A stretch of DNA of 64,000 nucleotides, taken from contig CAVTSX010000008.1 of assembly GCA_963737425.1 (NCBI GenBank), positions 1,178,001 to 1,242,000 on the forward strand, written 5' to 3'. Below the pieces are notes generated by a model, which was not told the DNA's origin, made no database searches, and saw only the letters and a program-made list of their open reading frames with translations. The position numbers were made by a program, and so were the translations under genes. Source of the stretch: DASXRA01 sp963737425 (GTDB taxonomy: Bacteria > Actinomycetota > Actinomycetes > Mycobacteriales > Jatrophihabitantaceae). Positions 34,455 through 42,956 of the stretch are shown here, piece by piece. Every line of letters begins with the position of its first letter. Position 1 is the first letter of the stretch.

Positions 34455-34470
34455 CAGGGTCTGCCGGGGC

Positions 34471-36174
34471 TCAGGCGTCGAACTCGCCCAGCACGGCCGA
34501 GCGCAGGACGTCCAGGCCCAGGCTGCCGATGTCGAGGGCGCGCCGGTGGAAGTCCTTGACGTCGAACTCCTGCCCCGCGGCCACAGCCCGCTGGCGCGCA
34601 TCCTCGCGCAATTGCAGCCACAGGCGCTCGCCTAGTTTGTAGGCCGGAGCCTGCCCCGGCCAGCCCAGGTAGCGATCGAGTTCGTAGCGCAGCAGTTCGT
34701 GCGAGCTCGACGAGTGGGCCGTCAGGAAGTGCCACGCCTTGTGGTAGTCCCAAGCGCCCCCGCCCACCTCGGCCGGCGCTTCGAGGCCGCAGTGGATGCC
34801 GATGTCGAGCACCACACGCGCGGCGCGCAGCGACTGGCTGTCGAGCATGCCGAGGAAATCGCCGGGCTCATCGAGGAAGCCGAGATCGGCCATGAGCCAT
34901 TCGGCGTACAGCGCCCAGCCTTCGCCGTGTCCGGCCACCCACGATCCGAGCCTGCGCCAGCGGTTGAGCAGTTCGCGCCGGTAGACGGTCTGCGCGACCT
35001 GCAGATGATGGCCTGGCACGCCCTCGTGATAGACGATCGACAACTCGCGCCACGTCGAGAACTCGGTGACGCCCTTGGGCACCGACCACCACATGCGTCC
35101 CGGCCGGGTGAAATCGTCGCTCGGGCCGGTGTAGTACATGCCGCCGGTCTTGGTCGGCGCGATCATGCACTCAAGCGTCCTGATCGGTTCGGGGATGTCG
35201 AAGTGCGTGCCCGCAAGGGCCGACACGGCCGCATCGGACTTGCCCTGCATCCACTGCTTGAGGGCGTCGGTGCCGTAGAGCTTGTGGCCCGGGTCGGAAT
35301 CGAGGTGGTCCATCGCTTCGCGGACGGATGCGCCCGGCTTGATGCGTTCGGCCGTCTGCTGCATCAACGCGCCGATTCTTGCCAACTCATCCTGACCCCA
35401 CGCGTACGCCTCGTCCAGGTCGAGCACCGATCCGAGATACGACCGGGAGAACAGCGCATAGCGTTCGCGCCCGACCGGATCGGTCGCCGGCGCCAGGGGG
35501 AGCAGTTCCTCGGCGAGGAACCTGGACAGCTCCTCGTACGCGCCGGCCGCCTCGCGGGCGCCGCTTTCGAGGTCGGCGCGAATGGCTGGTGGTAAGTCCC
35601 CGCCGGGAGTGCTCGCGCCTGCCGCGAACCTGGCGAAGAAGCCGTCCGGGCCGAAGTTGTCGCCGCATTGCTCGATGCCCGCCGCGACCTGCCGTCGCGG
35701 GCTGACGTCACCCCGGTCGGCCGCGGCACGAAGGGATGCGACGTATCCGCTGATCGCGCGCGGCACCTGCGTGAGCCGGCCCGCGATGAGTGCCCAGTCA
35801 TCGGCCGAGGACGTTGCCATCAGGTCGAATACCGCCCGCACCTCCTGCAGCGGGCTGGCGATGATGTTCAGCCGTGATTCGTCGGCGCCTGCGGACCGAA
35901 TCAGCTCGGCGACGGTAAGTTCTTCGGTGGCTGCGGCGACAGTGACGCGGTCGTTAGCGTCGGCCGTCGTGGCATCGGCGAGCGCGCCGAGTGTGCGCTG
36001 TCGCAACGCCGAGACGGCAGCCAGCCAGTCCGGGGAGAGCTCTGGCAGATCCTTCTCATACCCGGGAATCCCACTCGAGGTTGCGAAGATGGGATCGAGC
36101 GCTGCGTACTCGTCCAGATACTCGTCGATGAGGTTGTCGACGGGCGTCGGCGTCCGTGACTGGGTTCCTGTCAT
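34471..36174 (-). CDS. DUF885 family metallopeptidase-like protein
   Basis: The protein has 567 residues. The C-terminal half carries YHEGVPGHHLQ, an HExxH-like zinc-binding motif in DUF885 form (HEGVPGHH), and then GEGWALYAEWL with the third ligand region. Members are thought to be zinc carboxypeptidases or oligopeptidases, mostly uncharacterised. No signal peptide is visible, so it is probably cytoplasmic. The ATG lies inside a perfect 14-bp palindrome (36167-36180). Confidence 0.85.
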   Translation of the reverse strand: MTGTQSRTPTPVDNLIDEYLDEYAALDPIFATSSGIPGYEKDLPELSPDWLAAVSALRQRTLGALADATTADANDRVTVAAATEELTVAELIRSAGADESRLNIIASPLQEVRAVFDLMATSSADDWALIAGRLTQVPRAISGYVASLRAAADRGDVSPRRQVAAGIEQCGDNFGPDGFFARFAAGASTPGGDLPPAIRADLESGAREAAGAYEELSRFLAEELLPLAPATDPVGRERYALFSRSYLGSVLDLDEAYAWGQDELARIGALMQQTAERIKPGASVREAMDHLDSDPGHKLYGTDALKQWMQGKSDAAVSALAGTHFDIPEPIRTLECMIAPTKTGGMYYTGPSDDFTRPGRMWWSVPKGVTEFSTWRELSIVYHEGVPGHHLQVAQTVYRRELLNRWRRLGSWVAGHGEGWALYAEWLMADLGFLDEPGDFLGMLDSQSLRAARVVLDIGIHCGLEAPAEVGGGAWDYHKAWHFLTAHSSSSHELLRYELDRYLGWPGQAPAYKLGERLWLQLREDARQRAVAAGQEFDVKDFHRRALDIGSLGLDVLRSAVLGEFDA

Positions 36175-36180
36175 GACAGG
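36167..36180. promoter_or_regulatory. Perfect 14-bp palindrome over the DUF885 start codon
   Basis: CCTGTCATGACAGG is fully self-complementary and contains the ATG of the minus-strand gene. It could be an operator or start-site hairpin, or coincidence; no second copy was noticed. Confidence 0.35.
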
Positions 36181-36326
36181 ACCCTAATGGCCAAAGCCGA
36201 ACGTTCACCGAGGGTGTACCTGCCACGCTGGTCCTTGCCAGTCGATTCATCCGAGGGGGGCCGCCGATCACTGTGCGCAGTAGGGATATCTTGATACCGA
36301 GAGAAAATGACAACCGCGGAGGCAGC

Positions 36327-37544
36327 ATGTCCAAGATCAAGGTCCAGGGAACAGTCGTCGAACTGGACGGCGACGAGATGACTCGCATCATCTGGCAGTT
36401 CATCAAGGACAAGCTGATCCTGCCGCACCTGGACGTCAACCTGGAGTACTACGACCTGGGCATCGAGCACCGTGACGCCACCGACGACCAGGTCACCATC
36501 GACTCCGCGAACGCCATCAAGAAGCACGGTGTGGGCGTCAAGTGCGCCACCATCACCCCGGACGAGGCGCGGGTCGAGGAATTCGGCCTGAAGCGGATGT
36601 ATCGATCCCCGAACGGCACGGTCCGCAACATCCTCGGTGGGGTCATCTTCCGCGAGCCGATCGTGATGCGTAACGTCCCGCGGCTCGTGCCGAGTTGGAC
36701 GAAACCCATCGTCATCGGCCGCCATGCATACGGCGACCAGTACCGGGCCACCGACTTCGTCGTGCCCGGCGCGGGCAAGCTCACCGTCACGTTCACGCCG
36801 GAAGACGGTTCGGCACCGATGGAATTCGACGTGTTCGACTTCCCCGGGGGTGGCGTGGCAATGACCATGTACAACCTGGACGCGTCGATCCGTGACTTCG
36901 CCCGCGCCTCGTTCCGGTTCGGGCTCGAGCGGGGCTACCCGGTGTACCTGTCGACGAAGAACACGATCCTCAAGGCGTACGACGGTCGCTTCAAGGACCT
37001 GTTCGCGGAGGTCTTCGAAAGCGAATTCAAGGACGAGTTCGAGAAAGCAGGAATCACCTACGAGCACCGACTGATCGACGACATGGTGGCCGCTGCGCTC
37101 AAGTGGGAGGGCGGCTACGTATGGGCGTGCAAGAACTACGACGGCGACGTGCAGTCCGACACCGTCGCGCAGGGCTTCGGCTCGCTCGGCCTGATGACGT
37201 CGGTGCTGATGACCCCCGACGGTCGCACCGTCGAGGCCGAGGCGGCGCACGGCACGGTCACCCGCCACTATCGCCAGCACCAGGCGGGCAAGCCGACCTC
37301 GACGAACCCGATCGCGTCGATCTTCGCCTGGACGCGCGGGCTCGAGCACCGGGGCAAGCTCGACAACACCCCGGAGGTCACCCACTTCGCCGAGACGCTC
37401 GAGAGGGTCTGCATCGAGACGGTCGAGAGCGGGCAGATGACCAAGGACCTCGCGCTGTTGATCGGCGATGACACTCCCTGGCTGACCACTGAAGAGTTCC
37501 TCGCGGCGATCGACACCAACTTGAGCAAGGCGCTCGTCGGCTGA
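36327..37544 (+). CDS. icd: NADP-dependent isocitrate dehydrogenase, homodimeric type
   Basis: The enzyme has 405 residues and decarboxylates isocitrate to 2-oxoglutarate. Its length and motifs match the eukaryotic-like homodimeric class (as Mycobacterium Icd1), not the roughly 740-residue monomeric form common in Streptomyces. Visible are VVELDGDEMTRIIW, CATITPDEARVEEF, RSPNGTVRNILGG, IGRHAYGDQY and AAHGTVTRHYRQHQ. GCGGAGG precedes the ATG. With sucCD and mdh it adds a third TCA step in this window. Confidence 0.95.
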   Translation: MSKIKVQGTVVELDGDEMTRIIWQFIKDKLILPHLDVNLEYYDLGIEHRDATDDQVTIDSANAIKKHGVGVKCATITPDEARVEEFGLKRMYRSPNGTVRNILGGVIFREPIVMRNVPRLVPSWTKPIVIGRHAYGDQYRATDFVVPGAGKLTVTFTPEDGSAPMEFDVFDFPGGGVAMTMYNLDASIRDFARASFRFGLERGYPVYLSTKNTILKAYDGRFKDLFAEVFESEFKDEFEKAGITYEHRLIDDMVAAALKWEGGYVWACKNYDGDVQSDTVAQGFGSLGLMTSVLMTPDGRTVEAEAAHGTVTRHYRQHQAGKPTSTNPIASIFAWTRGLEHRGKLDNTPEVTHFAETLERVCIETVESGQMTKDLALLIGDDTPWLTTEEFLAAIDTNLSKALVG

Positions 37545-37597
37545 CGCCGTCCGGCCGCATCTGGACCTGAATCGGTCAGCGGTGTAAAACCGCGAGT

Positions 37598-39046
37598 ATG
37601 GCCGATTCGGGACGACGACCGAGTAGACGGGCTTTTCTCACCACTTCCGCAACGCTAGCTACAGCGGGTGCGATCGGGGCCGCGGCCCCTGCGGCAGCGG
37701 GGGCCGATCCGGCGCCGGCAGCGCCGTCCGGCGGCGATTGGCCACCCGGCCCCGGCCAGCGCATTGGACCGCAAGCGCCTGGCCGCGAGTTGCGCAAACT
37801 GCTGGCCGACATCGACGGTGCCCGGATGCGGGCGACGATCGAGAAGCTGGTGTCGTTCGGCACGCGGCACACCCTGTCGTCGCAGACCGATCCGAACCGC
37901 GGCATCGGGGCGGCGACGGAGTGGTACTTCGGGCAGATGCAGGCGATCGCGGCCACGTCGGGTGGCCGGATGACGGTCGAGAGGCAGACGTTCGTCCAGC
38001 CGCCCGCGAGCCGCGTGCCGGTGCCAACGCAGATGACCAACGTGATCGCGACGCTGCGCGGATCGAGTTCACCGGAGCGGATCTACGTGGCCACCGGGCA
38101 CATCGATTCGCGCGTCACCGACGTCATGAACTTCACCGACGATGCTCCCGGCGCGGACGATGACGGGTCCGGCGTCGCCGCCATGCTGGAGGTGGCGCGG
38201 GTGCTGGCCACTCGAGCCCCGGAGGCCACGATCGTCCTGGCCGCCGTGGTGGGTGAGGAGCAGGGTCTGTACGGCTCGGCGCACATGGCGGCGCAGTACA
38301 AGGCGGCGGGCGCCGACATCCAGGGCATGTTCAGCAACGACATCATCGGCAGCAGCACGGCCGACGACGGCACCCGCGATCGCAACCACATCCGGCTGTT
38401 CGCCGAAGGCGTGCCCACGTCCGAGACCCCTGCGCAGGTGAGCATCCGCCAGAACATCGGCGGCGAGGTCGACGGGCCGAGCCGCCAGCTCGCCCGCTTC
38501 GTCACCAGCGTGGCGAGCAACGGGGCCACCGGCATGACGGTCGAGATCGTCTACCGCCGCGATCGCTACCTGCGTGGCAGCGACCACATCTCCTTCCTGC
38601 AGCAGGCTTATCCGGCGGCCCGGTTCACCGAGCCGAACGAGAACTTCGCCCACGAGCACCAGGACGTGCGAGTCGAGAACGGCCAGCAGTTCGGCGACCT
38701 GATCGAGTTCGTCGACTTCGACTATCTCGAGCGTGCCGCCCGGGTCAACGCGGCCACCCTGTGGTCGCTGGCGAACGCTCCGGGCACGCCGAAGCACGTC
38801 CTCATCGACACGACCCAACTCACGAACGACTCGTCGCTTCGCTGGGACCTCGGCACCGAGCCGGATCTCGCGGGCTACGAGATCGTGTGGCGTCCGACGA
38901 CCGAACCCGATTGGACGCGGGCGATTGCGGTCGGCAACGTCACGACCGCAACGATCAACCTGTCCAAGGACAACGTGTTCTTCGGCGTGCGGGCGGTCGA
39001 CAACGACGGGAACCGCAGCCCGGTGGCATTCCCCGCGCCCGGCTGA
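37598..39046 (+). CDS. Secreted M28-family metallopeptidase (Tat substrate)
   Basis: The protein has 482 residues. The N-terminus has a twin-arginine motif (PSRRAFLTTSA) and an Ala-rich hydrophobic stretch, so export is probably by Tat. The catalytic domain shows the co-catalytic zinc ligands of family M28: ATGHIDS (His), GADDDGSGV (Asp), VVGEEQGLYGS (Glu pair) and FSNDIIGS (Asp). A C-terminal domain of about 85 residues has a fibronectin-III-like pattern (DLAGYEIVWRPT). It probably cleaves peptides outside the cell. Another secreted peptidase follows. Confidence 0.88.
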   Translation: MADSGRRPSRRAFLTTSATLATAGAIGAAAPAAAGADPAPAAPSGGDWPPGPGQRIGPQAPGRELRKLLADIDGARMRATIEKLVSFGTRHTLSSQTDPNRGIGAATEWYFGQMQAIAATSGGRMTVERQTFVQPPASRVPVPTQMTNVIATLRGSSSPERIYVATGHIDSRVTDVMNFTDDAPGADDDGSGVAAMLEVARVLATRAPEATIVLAAVVGEEQGLYGSAHMAAQYKAAGADIQGMFSNDIIGSSTADDGTRDRNHIRLFAEGVPTSETPAQVSIRQNIGGEVDGPSRQLARFVTSVASNGATGMTVEIVYRRDRYLRGSDHISFLQQAYPAARFTEPNENFAHEHQDVRVENGQQFGDLIEFVDFDYLERAARVNAATLWSLANAPGTPKHVLIDTTQLTNDSSLRWDLGTEPDLAGYEIVWRPTTEPDWTRAIAVGNVTTATINLSKDNVFFGVRAVDNDGNRSPVAFPAPG

Positions 39047-39070
39047 GCCACTGAAGGGCCGACCCTTCGC

Positions 39071-39118
39071 GATCTTGTGCAGACGCGCCGACTGACGTCG
39101 GCGAGTCTGCACAAGATC
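39071..39118. repeat. Hairpin element family C, copy 2
   Basis: GATCTTGTGCAGAC (39071-39084) and its perfect reverse complement (39105-39118) enclose a second stem, CGCCGAC/GTCGGCG. The result is a nearly unbroken 22-bp hairpin with a single g/a mismatch and a 4-base loop. It lies 24 bases after the M28 stop. Confidence 0.9.
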
Positions 39119-39306
39119 ATCCGCGCGCGGTCGGGCCGGTGCCCCCGCACCTTGCCGGACCCGCCAAACCGTTGCCGATAAAGCAGAGGTGAATTGTTCC
39201 CTAACAGGGTGTCACGCACTATGCTGCCGATTGGTCCGCGACGCGAGGTGGATCGCTTGCGCCAGCATTGCGAACGCCCGCAATAGCAGCATTCGGGAGC
39301 CCGGCC

Positions 39307-41481
39307 ATGTTGCATTCCCGTCGATTGATCAGCTACCTCGCCATTGCCGGCCTGCTTGTCGGGGGTCTGGCCGCTCAGGGCGCGGTCAGCGCCGCAAGTC
39401 CGGCATCGGCGCCGGCCGATGGCGGCGGCACGGTCGCGCTGGCGGCCGGCGACAGTGCGCTGGTGCGGTTGCAGGTTCCCAACAGCGCGATGCTCGAGTC
39501 GTTCGTCGAGCGCGGCATCGATCTTGCCGGGCCGGTGCGCAGCGTCGGCTCGGCCTACCAGGTCGACGCGGTGCTCACCGGAAGTGACCTCGCCGGGCTC
39601 GAGCGTCAGGGCGTGCAGGCAGTCCAGGTCATCGAGCGGGCGGGCGACGGCAGCAGCCGGTACCTGGCCAGCGTGCAGGCCGCGCAGGCGCGAGTCGCCG
39701 CCGGCCTGCACCGCACGCTGCGCCCGGATGCGGCGGTGCCGGGCGGGGTCACGGTCGCCAGCACCGACACGCTGCACTTCCTGCAGGCGTACTGGTGGAC
39801 CAGCGGCGGGCAGACGTTCGTCGGCACCCAGGTCGCCACGACGGCGACCGACGACCCCGACGTCCAGATCACCGTCACCTGGCGCACGCAGGACGGCCAG
39901 ACCGGCTCGTACCCGTTGCAGCGCTTCGTCGACGACAACGAGTACCAGTACCACTTCGCGAACCCGCAGCCGGTGCCCGCGAAGCCGGTCCAGTTGACCG
40001 CGACGTCCAGCCTCGGTGGCACGACGAGCGCTACGCCTGCGTCATGGCCGGGCGTCCAGCCGCCGTCCACCCCGGCCGGCTATCAGAAGGACTTCATCAC
40101 CGCATACATGACGCCCGAGGACGTGCAGGCTCGCATCAAGCGCCTGGCCCGGCAGTACCCCGATCTCGTCGACGTCATCAACCTGCCGAACAAGACGCAG
40201 GGCTATCGGCGCACCGCCGTGGCCTACCTCGGCGACCCGGCCACGGCCGCGGTCATCGTCGAGTCGGTCAAGTTCGGCGACCAGGGCATGAACGGCGTGC
40301 AGGTCAAGAGCGTCGATCCCGGTAAGGCGAACCGACCGCTCAGTGCCAGGTATGCCGATCGGGTGCTGACGGTTTCGCTGGCCACCGACGCCACCGGCGC
40401 CGTCATCAGCACCACCGACAGTGTTGCCGCATTCCTGACGGCGAAATATCCGCAGACGTTCAGGGCATACGTCAAGAACGGCTCTGCCGGAAAGACCATG
40501 CCGGTCGCCGGCCCGACCACGATGACCGACGGGCTGAAGGCGACCGCCGGGGTGCCGCGTAAGCCGTGGACGGTGCAGGCGCTGCGCATCGGCGTGCACC
40601 GCGACGGCTCCAAGATCGGCGTGCTCGCCTACTCCGAGGAGCATGCGCGCGAGTGGGCCACCCCGCTGGTGACCCTCGAGTTCGCCGAGCGGTTGCTCGC
40701 CAACTACGCCACCGACGCCGAGGATCGCCAACTGCTCGAGAACGTCGACGTGTTCGTGATCCCGGTCGTCAACGTCGACGGCGCGAACTACTCGTTCAAC
40801 GACTACAACTTCCAGCGCAAGAACATGGACGACTGGTGCACCGGTGCCGACCGTGACCCGGCCAACCGCAACCGCTGGGGCGTCGACGTCAACCGCAACT
40901 ACGACGTCGGCTCGTATTTCGACGGGTACGTCGGCGGCAGCGGCAACTGCCTGTCCGAGGTCTCGTCGGGTACCGGCGAGTTGTCCGAGCCGGAGAGTCG
41001 CAACGTCATCTGGCTCGCCCAGCAACATCCGAACATCAAGTTCGCGATGAACGTGCACAGCTACGGCGGCTACTTCATGTGGCCTCCAGGCGCGTACAAG
41101 GCCGACGGCCGGATCACCCTGCCACGCCCGTCCATCGACGAATCGACCCAGTTCCTCGCCGCGGCACGGCAGATCGTCTCGGCTATCGCGAGCGAACGGG
41201 GCACAGTCACCTGGCCCGCACAGACCGGCCCCGTGGCCGACGTGCTCTACTCGGCGGCCGGCAATTCCGCGGACGAGCTGTACTACGAGGAAGGCATCTT
41301 CGCCTGGGACTTCGAGGTCGGCAACGACCTCTGGAACGCGCAGACCCAGCAATGGGACGGCGTGGGTTTCCAACCGCCCTACGCCGAGGCGCACGGCGAG
41401 GCGATGGAGTACGCCAGCGGTCTGGTGCAGCTTGTGCGGGTCGCGAGCCAGTACGCGCAGAGTCAGCAGCAGGCACGTTGA
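39307..41481 (+). CDS. Secreted M14-family zinc carboxypeptidase
   Basis: The protein has 724 residues from an ATG preceded by GGGAG. A Sec signal peptide spans about residues 1-30. An N-terminal prodomain-like region follows, then a region with a beta-sandwich character. The M14 catalytic domain begins near residue 255 (YMTPEDVQARIKRLARQYP). Zinc ligands are in EEHAREWATP (HxxE) and NVHSYGG (His); DVNRNYDVGS binds substrate carboxylate. The general base is in the FAWDFEVGND stretch. It probably removes C-terminal residues from peptides outside the cell, alongside the M28 enzyme. Confidence 0.9.
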   Translation: MLHSRRLISYLAIAGLLVGGLAAQGAVSAASPASAPADGGGTVALAAGDSALVRLQVPNSAMLESFVERGIDLAGPVRSVGSAYQVDAVLTGSDLAGLERQGVQAVQVIERAGDGSSRYLASVQAAQARVAAGLHRTLRPDAAVPGGVTVASTDTLHFLQAYWWTSGGQTFVGTQVATTATDDPDVQITVTWRTQDGQTGSYPLQRFVDDNEYQYHFANPQPVPAKPVQLTATSSLGGTTSATPASWPGVQPPSTPAGYQKDFITAYMTPEDVQARIKRLARQYPDLVDVINLPNKTQGYRRTAVAYLGDPATAAVIVESVKFGDQGMNGVQVKSVDPGKANRPLSARYADRVLTVSLATDATGAVISTTDSVAAFLTAKYPQTFRAYVKNGSAGKTMPVAGPTTMTDGLKATAGVPRKPWTVQALRIGVHRDGSKIGVLAYSEEHAREWATPLVTLEFAERLLANYATDAEDRQLLENVDVFVIPVVNVDGANYSFNDYNFQRKNMDDWCTGADRDPANRNRWGVDVNRNYDVGSYFDGYVGGSGNCLSEVSSGTGELSEPESRNVIWLAQQHPNIKFAMNVHSYGGYFMWPPGAYKADGRITLPRPSIDESTQFLAAARQIVSAIASERGTVTWPAQTGPVADVLYSAAGNSADELYYEEGIFAWDFEVGNDLWNAQTQQWDGVGFQPPYAEAHGEAMEYASGLVQLVRVASQYAQSQQQAR

Positions 41482-41912
41482 GGCGAATCCGTCTGATTGG
41501 TCGGCACGTTGCTGCTCGGGCAGGCGGCGCGCTTTTCGTGCGCGCCGACAATCGCCGGCCCGTCCGCTCCCCGCCGAGATCACCAGGTTCTTCGCGAAAT
41601 CGCGTCAACTCAAGCAGTGCGGCCGGTGGGCAGTTGCGCGCCAGGTGGGCACTTACAAATGCCCACCGAGCACAAAAGTGCCCACCCACCGCGAGGCGCA
41701 CCACCTGGCGAACACCACGCCAGCACCCGGCACCGACTGCGGCACCCACCGCGTCACCCACCGCAGCACCGCGGAAACACGCGCCAGCCGCCGCACCCAC
41801 CGGGTCGCCGAACGTCGCGGGTCGCAACACTTGGTCGGCACTATCGGTCTCCGGTTACCAGCGGGTAATCTGACTCGCCCACGCCCGATGGCGAGACCGA
41901 GGAGGACGTCCG
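41482..41912. other. Intergenic region after the M14 gene
   Basis: These 431 bases contain the family A copy 3 at 41625-41686 and, downstream of it, about 30 bases that match the flank of copy 4. The rest is GC-rich with CACC-type repeats and a GAGGAGG ribosome site for the next gene. No gene is visible. Confidence 0.6.
41625..41686 (+). repeat. Four-box palindromic element family A, copy 3
   Basis: GGTGGGCAGTT at 41625 and GGTGGGCACTT at 41644 face AAATGCCCACC at 41657 and AAGTGCCCACC at 41676, 62 bp with an ac centre. The 30 bases after it match those after copy 4 at 24 positions, so the mobile or duplicated unit is longer than the palindrome. Confidence 0.92.
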
Positions 41913-42737
41913 GTGCGGCTAGCCTTCGAACGCGTCGGAACCGGCGAGCCGCTCGTGCTGGTTCATGGCGTCGGCCACCGCCGCCAGGCGTGGTACCCGG
42001 TGCTCGACCGGCTCGCCGAGCACCGCGAGGTGGTCCTGGTCGACCTGCCCGGCCACGGCGAGTCCGATCCGCTGGTGACCGAGGGTCGCCCCATGGTCGA
42101 GGTGTTGCAGCGGGCGTTCAAGGAATTCCTCGCCCAGCAGGAGCTCGATCGCCCGCACGTGGCCGGAAACTCGCTCGGCGGGCGCATCGCGCTCGAGGCC
42201 GGGGCGGTCGGCGACGCACGCAGCGTCGTGGCGCTCGCGCCGGCCGGTTTCTGGCGCTCGAATCTGTCCTTTGCCTATACCCGACGGCTGTTCGCGACCA
42301 TGGGCCGGCTCGCCGAGATGCTCGCGCCGCAAGCTCCCCGCCTGGCCCGCACCCGCCCGGGCCGGGTGCTCGGCTATGGCTGGCTGACTGCGCACCCCAC
42401 CCGGATGGACCCCGAGCAGGCGCTCGGCGACTTTCTCGCCTTCCGGGCTGCTCAGCCGGCATTGCGGGCCATCGTCGCGGCGGCCACGCCGTTCACCGGC
42501 AGCGTCGATGCGAGCGTCCCGGTGACGATCGCCTGGGGGACGCGAGACGCCGTATTCCCCCGAAGCCAGGCCGGTGTGGCGCGATCGGTGTTGCCGCACG
42601 CCCGGCACGTGCTGCTGCCCGGTTGCGGGCACGTGCCGATGACCGATGCGCCGCACCGGGTCGCCGAGATCATCCTGGCCGGCAGCTCGCACGACCAGGC
42701 TCCCGCCGGGGGTCATGGTGGATTCTGCGCGAACTGA
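41913..42737 (+). CDS. Alpha/beta-fold hydrolase
   Basis: The protein has 274 residues. The N-terminal LVLVHGVGHRRQAW gives the oxyanion-hole region, VLVDLPGHGESDP follows, and the nucleophile elbow is AGNSLGG (Ser). The C-terminal PGCGHVPMTDAP supplies the His. It starts at a GTG after GAGGAGG. The substrate is unknown. It precedes the ABC importer on the same strand but is separated by over 200 bases with its own promoter-like signal. Confidence 0.87.
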   Translation: MRLAFERVGTGEPLVLVHGVGHRRQAWYPVLDRLAEHREVVLVDLPGHGESDPLVTEGRPMVEVLQRAFKEFLAQQELDRPHVAGNSLGGRIALEAGAVGDARSVVALAPAGFWRSNLSFAYTRRLFATMGRLAEMLAPQAPRLARTRPGRVLGYGWLTAHPTRMDPEQALGDFLAFRAAQPALRAIVAAATPFTGSVDASVPVTIAWGTRDAVFPRSQAGVARSVLPHARHVLLPGCGHVPMTDAPHRVAEIILAGSSHDQAPAGGHGGFCAN

Positions 42738-42835
42738 GACGCAGTCGCGCCGACGCGAGCGCACCGGTGCGCCTCTGGACGGGGCATACCTCGGGCACCA
42801 ATATGTACCGCGTTGAAACTGCAATCAAACAGGGG

Positions 42836-42864
42836 TTGACAGGGCTGTCCGACGACGCTTTGCT
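42836..42864 (+). promoter_or_regulatory. Candidate promoter of the carbohydrate importer
   Basis: TTGACA (42836-42841) and TTTGCT (42859-42864) are 17 bases apart. The -35 is perfect, the -10 weak. The 10-mer CGCGTTGAAA occurs twice around it (near 42810 and 42885) and could be a regulator site. Confidence 0.4.
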
Positions 42865-42956
42865 CTGAGTGGTTCTGATCGAACGCGTTGAAAAATGTTT
42901 CGGTTCCCTAGTTGCCGAGGGGCGCCATCCCTTCGGATCGTCCCCGAGGAGGCGTC

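Noticed and set aside
41432..42868. Long plus-strand frame of 478 codons across the M14 end and the hydrolase
   Set aside because: It overlaps two well-supported genes in another frame and has no recognisable domain.
42803..42868. Short frame of 21 codons upstream of the sugar-binding lipoprotein
   Set aside because: It has no ribosome site, no enrichment of any amino acid and no following terminator, so I do not call it a leader peptide.
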